DNA of 8,385 nucleotides from Actinomycetes bacterium (GTDB taxonomy: Bacteria; Actinomycetota; Acidimicrobiia; Acidimicrobiales; Microtrichaceae), in the NCBI GenBank assembly GCA_023450775.1, contig JAEXGP010000014.1, positions 1 to 8,385 on the forward strand, read 5' to 3'. How positions within the stretch are numbered: position 1 is the first letter of the stretch; each line of letters begins with the position of its first letter. A program made the translations under genes and the position numbers. The notes under the pieces are model-generated. The model ran no database searches. It saw only the letters and a program-made list of their open reading frames with translations, and had not been told where the DNA came from. Shown one piece after another: positions 5,609 to 8,385 of the stretch.

Positions 5609-5691
5609 TCGGGCCCACGGCGCCGCACGGAGGAGCCACCGGCGGCAGGCCACGTGGTGGCACACAACACTCGAACCCAAGGGGGCCGTCG

Positions 5692-7320
5692 ATGGCCGGA
5701 TGGAACTTCGCCGAGCTGTGGGAGGCGATCGCGGACAAGTTCCCCGACGCCCAGGCGCAGGTGCAGGGCGACCGCCGCTACACCTGGAAGGAGTTCGACT
5801 CCCGGGCCGACGGGCTGGCGCACCATCTGATCGAGGGCGGCGCGGTCCACCAGGACAAGGTGGCGCTGTACCTCTACAACTGCCCCGAGTACATGGAGGG
5901 CTGCTACGCGGCCTTCAAGGCGGGCCTCGTCCCGGTGAACACCAACTACCGGTACCTGGACGACGAGCTCGTGTACCTGTGGGACAACGCGGACGCGGTG
6001 GCCGTGGTCTTCCACGGCACGTTCGCCGACCGGGTCGCGGCGGTGAAGGACCGGCTCCCCGGTGTCCGGCACTGGATCTGGGTGGACGACGGCTCCGGTC
6101 CCCGACCCGACTGGGCCGACGACTACGAGACCGTGGCCGCATCCGCACCCGGCCGGGTCGTGCCCGAGTGGGGCCGCAGCGGTGACGACGTCGTCATGAT
6201 CTACACCGGCGGCACCACCGGCATGCCCAAGGGCGTCATGTGGCGCCAGGACGACCTCATCGGCGTCACCTGCGCCACCGGCAACGCCAAGCTCGCACAG
6301 GACCCCGACGCCGTCGGCGGCGTGCAGGCGATCATGGACGACCTCGCCCAGCCCGGTCCGGCCGGTCTCCCCGCGTGTCCGCTCATGCACGGCACCGGCT
6401 GGTTCACCGCCAACATCTTCCTCACGCAGGCCGGCTCGGTGGTCACGCTCGTGGACCGGTCGCTGGACTGGAACGAGGTGCTCGAGACCATCGAGCGCGA
6501 GCACGTCGGTGCCCTCACGATCGTGGGCGACGCGTTCGCCAAGCCCATGGTGCGGGCCCTCGACGCCAACCCCGGCAAGTGGGACCTCTCGAGCCTCGTG
6601 CTGATCGCCTCCTCCGGCGTCATGTGGTCCGAGCAGTCCAAGGCCGACCTGCTGCACCACAACCCGGGCATGCTGCTCGTCGACACGTTCTCGTCGTCCG
6701 AGGCGATCGGCATGGGCAGCTCCGTGTCGGTCGGCGACTCGGCCGAGAAGACGGCGCACTTCGCGCTCGGCGAGGGCTGCAAGGTCTTCGGCGACGACGG
6801 CAAGCCCGTCGCCCCGGGCTCGGGCGAGCGGGGCCGGGTCGCCGTGCCCGGCCGCGTGCCGATCGCCTACTACAAGGACCCCGAGAAGTCGGCGGCCACG
6901 TTCATCACCTACGAGGGCGTCCGCTACTCCATGCCCGGCGACTACGCCACGGTCGAGGCCGACGGGACGATCAACCTGCTCGGGCGGGGCTCGGTGTGCA
7001 TCAACACCGGCGGCGAGAAGGTCTTCCCCGAGGAGGTCGAGGAGTCGCTGAAGACGGCGGAGGCCGTGGCCGACGCCGTGGTCGTGGGCGTGCCCGACGA
7101 GAAGTTCGGCGAGGCCATCACCGCGGTCGTGGAACCGGTCGCCGGCGAGACGGTCGACGAGGCCGAGCTGATCGCCCACGTGAAGGGCCAGCTCGCCCAC
7201 TACAAGGCACCCAAGCGGGTGCTGACGATCGACACGATCGGCCGCGCCCCCAACGGCAAGGTCGACTACAAGCGCATGAAGCAGTACGCGGCCGACCAGC
7301 TCGGGATCAGCCTGGACTGA
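5692..7320 (+). CDS. Acyl-CoA synthetase (AMP-forming), FadD19/FadD17-like
   Basis: The 542-aa product is a complete adenylate-forming enzyme that activates a carboxylic acid with ATP to acyl-AMP and then to acyl-CoA. The P-loop motif YTGGTTGMPKG is at 171-181 and runs into VMW, a variant I associate with the FadD3/FadD17/FadD19 group. The A5 region reads DTFSSSEA (331-338), the ATP-ribose Asp is D417 in PGDYATVEADG, the hinge and A8 loop are GRGSVCINTGGEKVFPEEVE (431-450), and the catalytic A10 lysine is K523 in PNGKVDYK. There is no signal or membrane segment, so it acts in the cytosol. The start is ATG 5692 with AAGGGGG at 5679-5685, 6 bases away. It is divergent from the acyl-CoA dehydrogenase and shares the palindromic promoter region, consistent with consecutive steps of one catabolic route. 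FadD19 acts on steroid side-chain acids in mycobacteria; a similar substrate here is inference. Confidence 0.93.
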   Translation: MAGWNFAELWEAIADKFPDAQAQVQGDRRYTWKEFDSRADGLAHHLIEGGAVHQDKVALYLYNCPEYMEGCYAAFKAGLVPVNTNYRYLDDELVYLWDNADAVAVVFHGTFADRVAAVKDRLPGVRHWIWVDDGSGPRPDWADDYETVAASAPGRVVPEWGRSGDDVVMIYTGGTTGMPKGVMWRQDDLIGVTCATGNAKLAQDPDAVGGVQAIMDDLAQPGPAGLPACPLMHGTGWFTANIFLTQAGSVVTLVDRSLDWNEVLETIEREHVGALTIVGDAFAKPMVRALDANPGKWDLSSLVLIASSGVMWSEQSKADLLHHNPGMLLVDTFSSSEAIGMGSSVSVGDSAEKTAHFALGEGCKVFGDDGKPVAPGSGERGRVAVPGRVPIAYYKDPEKSAATFITYEGVRYSMPGDYATVEADGTINLLGRGSVCINTGGEKVFPEEVEESLKTAEAVADAVVVGVPDEKFGEAITAVVEPVAGETVDEAELIAHVKGQLAHYKAPKRVLTIDTIGRAPNGKVDYKRMKQYAADQLGISLD

Positions 7321-7324
7321 GCGC

Positions 7325-7387
7325 ACCCCGCTGCTCTGTCCCGCAGGGCGGTGCCGTTCGGTACCACCTTGCAGGACAGAGCGGGGT
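7325..7387. terminator. Imperfect hairpin between convergent genes, probable terminator
   Basis: The left arm ACCCCGCTGCTCTGTCCCGC (7325-7344) pairs with the right arm GCAGGACAGAGCGGGGT (7371-7387) except for a 3-base bulge (an extra GCT) and one C-A mismatch. The loop region has GGTG at 7350-7353 facing CACC at 7365-7368. The arm starts 4 bases after the acyl-CoA synthetase stop, and the PKD gene converges from the other side, so a bidirectional terminator is likely. Confidence 0.6.
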
Positions 7388-7409
7388 CGGGCCTGCAGGA
7401 CAGGGCGGG
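7370..7409 (+). repeat. Short direct repeat of the hairpin right arm
   Basis: TGCAGGACAGAGCGGG (7370-7385) recurs as TGCAGGACAGGGCGGG (7394-7409), a 15 of 16 match spaced 24 bases apart. Either copy can pair with the left arm at about 7331-7347, giving two mutually exclusive hairpins. The second copy ends one base before the stop codon of the PKD gene. Confidence 0.7.
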
Positions 7410-7410
7410 C

Positions 7411-8385
7411 TCAGGCCGCGGGCGTGACGGCCAGGTCGTCGAAGCGGACGACCAGCGGCGCGTTGGTCGTGCTGCTCGACAGGTAGGTGTTGAAGCCCAC
7501 CGACCCGGCCACCTGCATGCCGGAGGTCGAGTCCGTGACGCTGGCCGCCCAGGCCGCCGGCTCAGTGGCGGACGCCGACCAGACCTTGGCCCGCACCGTC
7601 GTCGGGTTGGTGCCGGTCACCTGGACGCGGACCCGGAGCTGGGTGCCCGCGGTCGCGGTGAGCCCGGCGACCGTGGCCTCGTTGCGGATCGTCGTCTCGA
7701 CACCGGACGAGTTGGTCCGCACCAGCGACAGCGCCACCTGCCCGTTGGCCAGGAGCCGCACCTTGGCCCGGTACTCGCCCACGCCGACGACCCGACGACC
7801 GATCGGCGAGACGTAGAGCCCGCCGCCGGTCGCGGCCTTGTCCGTGCTCATCGTGAACACCATGTCCGTGGCCGATGACAGCGCGCCGGCCAGGTACACG
7901 TTGCGACCCGCCCCGGCGGTCATCGACACGTTGCCGGTGCCGCCGGAGACGCTGAAGCTCGTGGCCGAGCTCGCCGTGGTCCAGGTGCCCCCGAGGTCCG
8001 CGGTCCCCCATCCGCTGCTGGCGGTGCGGCCGAACGCGTCCTGCGCGAGCACGCCGGAGGGCGGCGGCGCCGTGGGGCTCACCTGGCGGGTGGTCGAGGC
8101 GGTCGCCCCGTCGTCGTCGGTCACGGTCAGCGTCACCGTGTAGGTGCCCGCCGCGGCGTAGGTCCGCGACGACGTCATCCCGATGGCGGTCTGGCCGTCG
8201 CCGAACGACCACGCGTACGAGGTGATCGTCCCGTCGGTGTCGCTCGAGCCCGTCGCGTCCACCGAGCACGTGAGGTCGGTGCACGAGGTGGTGAACGACG
8301 CCGTGGGCGGCGCGTTGGTGGGCGGCGGAGCGGTCGGGCTCACCTGGCGGGTGGTCGAGGCGGTCGCCCCGTCGTCGTCGGTCAC
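7411..8385 (-). CDS. C-terminal part of a PKD-repeat extracellular protein with a jelly-roll-like C-terminal domain (5' end outside window)
   Basis: The frame is open through the window edge at 8385, so the N-terminus, including any signal peptide and further repeats, is missing; 324 residues are visible. Residues 1-17 are the end of one PKD unit. After a Pro-rich linker, residues 25-103 form a full PKD domain with PTASFTTSC, DATGSSDTDGTITSYAWSFGDG (43-64) and the closing GTYTVTLTVTDDDG strands. C35 and C40 may form a small disulfide. After a second Pro linker, about 210 residues start AQDAFGRTASSGWGTADLGGTW, a pattern common at the C-terminus of secreted actinobacterial proteins and probably a concanavalin/jelly-roll beta-sandwich. 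The end (DDLAVTPAA) has no LPXTG or membrane anchor. PKD domains are extracellular spacers or polysaccharide/protein binders; the catalytic part, if any, is outside the window. GTG at 8385 is an internal Val codon, not a start. Confidence 0.87.
   Translation of the reverse strand: MTDDDGATASTTRQVSPTAPPPTNAPPTASFTTSCTDLTCSVDATGSSDTDGTITSYAWSFGDGQTAIGMTSSRTYAAAGTYTVTLTVTDDDGATASTTRQVSPTAPPPSGVLAQDAFGRTASSGWGTADLGGTWTTASSATSFSVSGGTGNVSMTAGAGRNVYLAGALSSATDMVFTMSTDKAATGGGLYVSPIGRRVVGVGEYRAKVRLLANGQVALSLVRTNSSGVETTIRNEATVAGLTATAGTQLRVRVQVTGTNPTTVRAKVWSASATEPAAWAASVTDSTSGMQVAGSVGFNTYLSSSTTNAPLVVRFDDLAVTPAA
8075..8385 (-). repeat. Direct repeat from PKD units, 50 bases identical, period 261 bp
   Basis: Bases 8075-8124 and 8336-8385 are identical over all 50 positions visible, and the second copy is cut by the window end so the match may be longer. 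The period of 261 bp equals 87 residues, one PKD unit plus linker. Both encode VTDDDGATASTTRQVSP with the same codons. On the 3' side the identity stops in the Pro-rich linker. Confidence 0.85.

Noticed and set aside
5650..5657. CCACGTGG palindrome upstream of the acyl-CoA synthetase
   Set aside because: Eight-base GC-rich palindromes are frequent by chance in this composition, and nothing else marks it as an operator. It also does not resemble the KstR site I know.
5591..5680. Upstream start for the acyl-CoA dehydrogenase at 5680
   Set aside because: The extra 30 residues do not resemble the family, and they run across the palindromic promoter. MDFELPPEDD at 5590 is a normal N-terminus.
4187..5830. 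Plus-strand open frame of 547 codons antisense to the SDR and acyl-CoA dehydrogenase genes
   Set aside because: It is a low-information shadow of two well-supported minus-strand genes and crosses their shared promoter region.
5425..7326. Minus-strand open frame of 633 codons antisense to the acyl-CoA synthetase
   Set aside because: It is rich in Val, His, Gly, Arg and Asp with no family motifs and runs through the synthetase, whose motifs are complete. Long antisense frames are expected from the third-position GC bias.
7360..7365. GGTACC near the PKD gene end as another TACCGT promoter
   Set aside because: The hexamers are TACCAC (plus) and TACCGA (minus), no gene start follows, and it lies in the loop of a convergent-gene hairpin.

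Overview
The window is very GC-rich, with dense coding and a strong G/C third-position bias that creates long antisense shadow frames. Gene content is actinobacterial: an Rv3520c-type luciferase-like F420-dependent oxidoreductase, a FadD19-like acyl-CoA synthetase, an acyl-CoA dehydrogenase, secreted Thr/Pro-tailed and PKD-repeat proteins, and promoters with a TAnnnT -10. The style suits a high-GC Actinomycetota chromosome. An Acidimicrobiia-like lineage (Iamia/Ilumatobacter type) is my impression, not a demonstration. No phage, IS, tRNA, rRNA or CRISPR signal was seen.

Layout. (1) 1-269, plus strand: the C-terminal end of a probable geranylgeranyl-reductase-like flavoprotein. (2) 272-325: a perfect 18-bp inverted repeat. 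(3) 345-1301, plus: a nitronate monooxygenase/2-nitropropane dioxygenase family flavin enzyme, apparently leaderless. (4) 1435-2133, plus: a secreted protein with a signal peptide and a Thr-Glu-Ala-Pro repeat tail, behind a recognisable promoter. (5) 2149-2219: two back-to-back strong hairpins between convergent genes. (6) 5590 down to 2242, minus: a compact four-gene run of acyl-CoA dehydrogenase, RmlD-like SDR protein, a 77-aa unknown protein and an F420 oxidoreductase. (7) 5591-5691: a divergent promoter region centred on a 10-bp palindrome that carries a -10 hexamer on each strand. (8) 5692-7320, plus: an acyl-CoA synthetase. (9) 7325-7410: repeated hairpin arms between convergent genes. 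(10) 7411-8385, minus: the C-terminal part of a PKD-repeat extracellular protein, cut by the window end.

How the genes may work together. The divergent acyl-CoA synthetase and acyl-CoA dehydrogenase would activate a carboxylic acid to its CoA thioester and then dehydrogenate it at C2-C3. The F420 oxidoreductase and the SDR protein at the end of the same run could supply further redox steps. The best matches I recognise for the synthetase (FadD19 type) and the F420 enzyme (Rv3520c type) both come from the mycobacterial steroid side-chain region. A steroid or branched-acid catabolic role is therefore a reasonable guess, but the substrate is not shown by the sequence.

Nothing here is a clear new multi-gene system. 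The points most worth a second look are the repeated TAnnnT-N7/8-ATG leaderless arrangement, the palindromic two-way promoter, the acyl-CoA dehydrogenase whose catalytic glutamate seems to sit at the alternative position, the small SH3/KOW-like protein, and the 50-nt exact duplication in the PKD gene.
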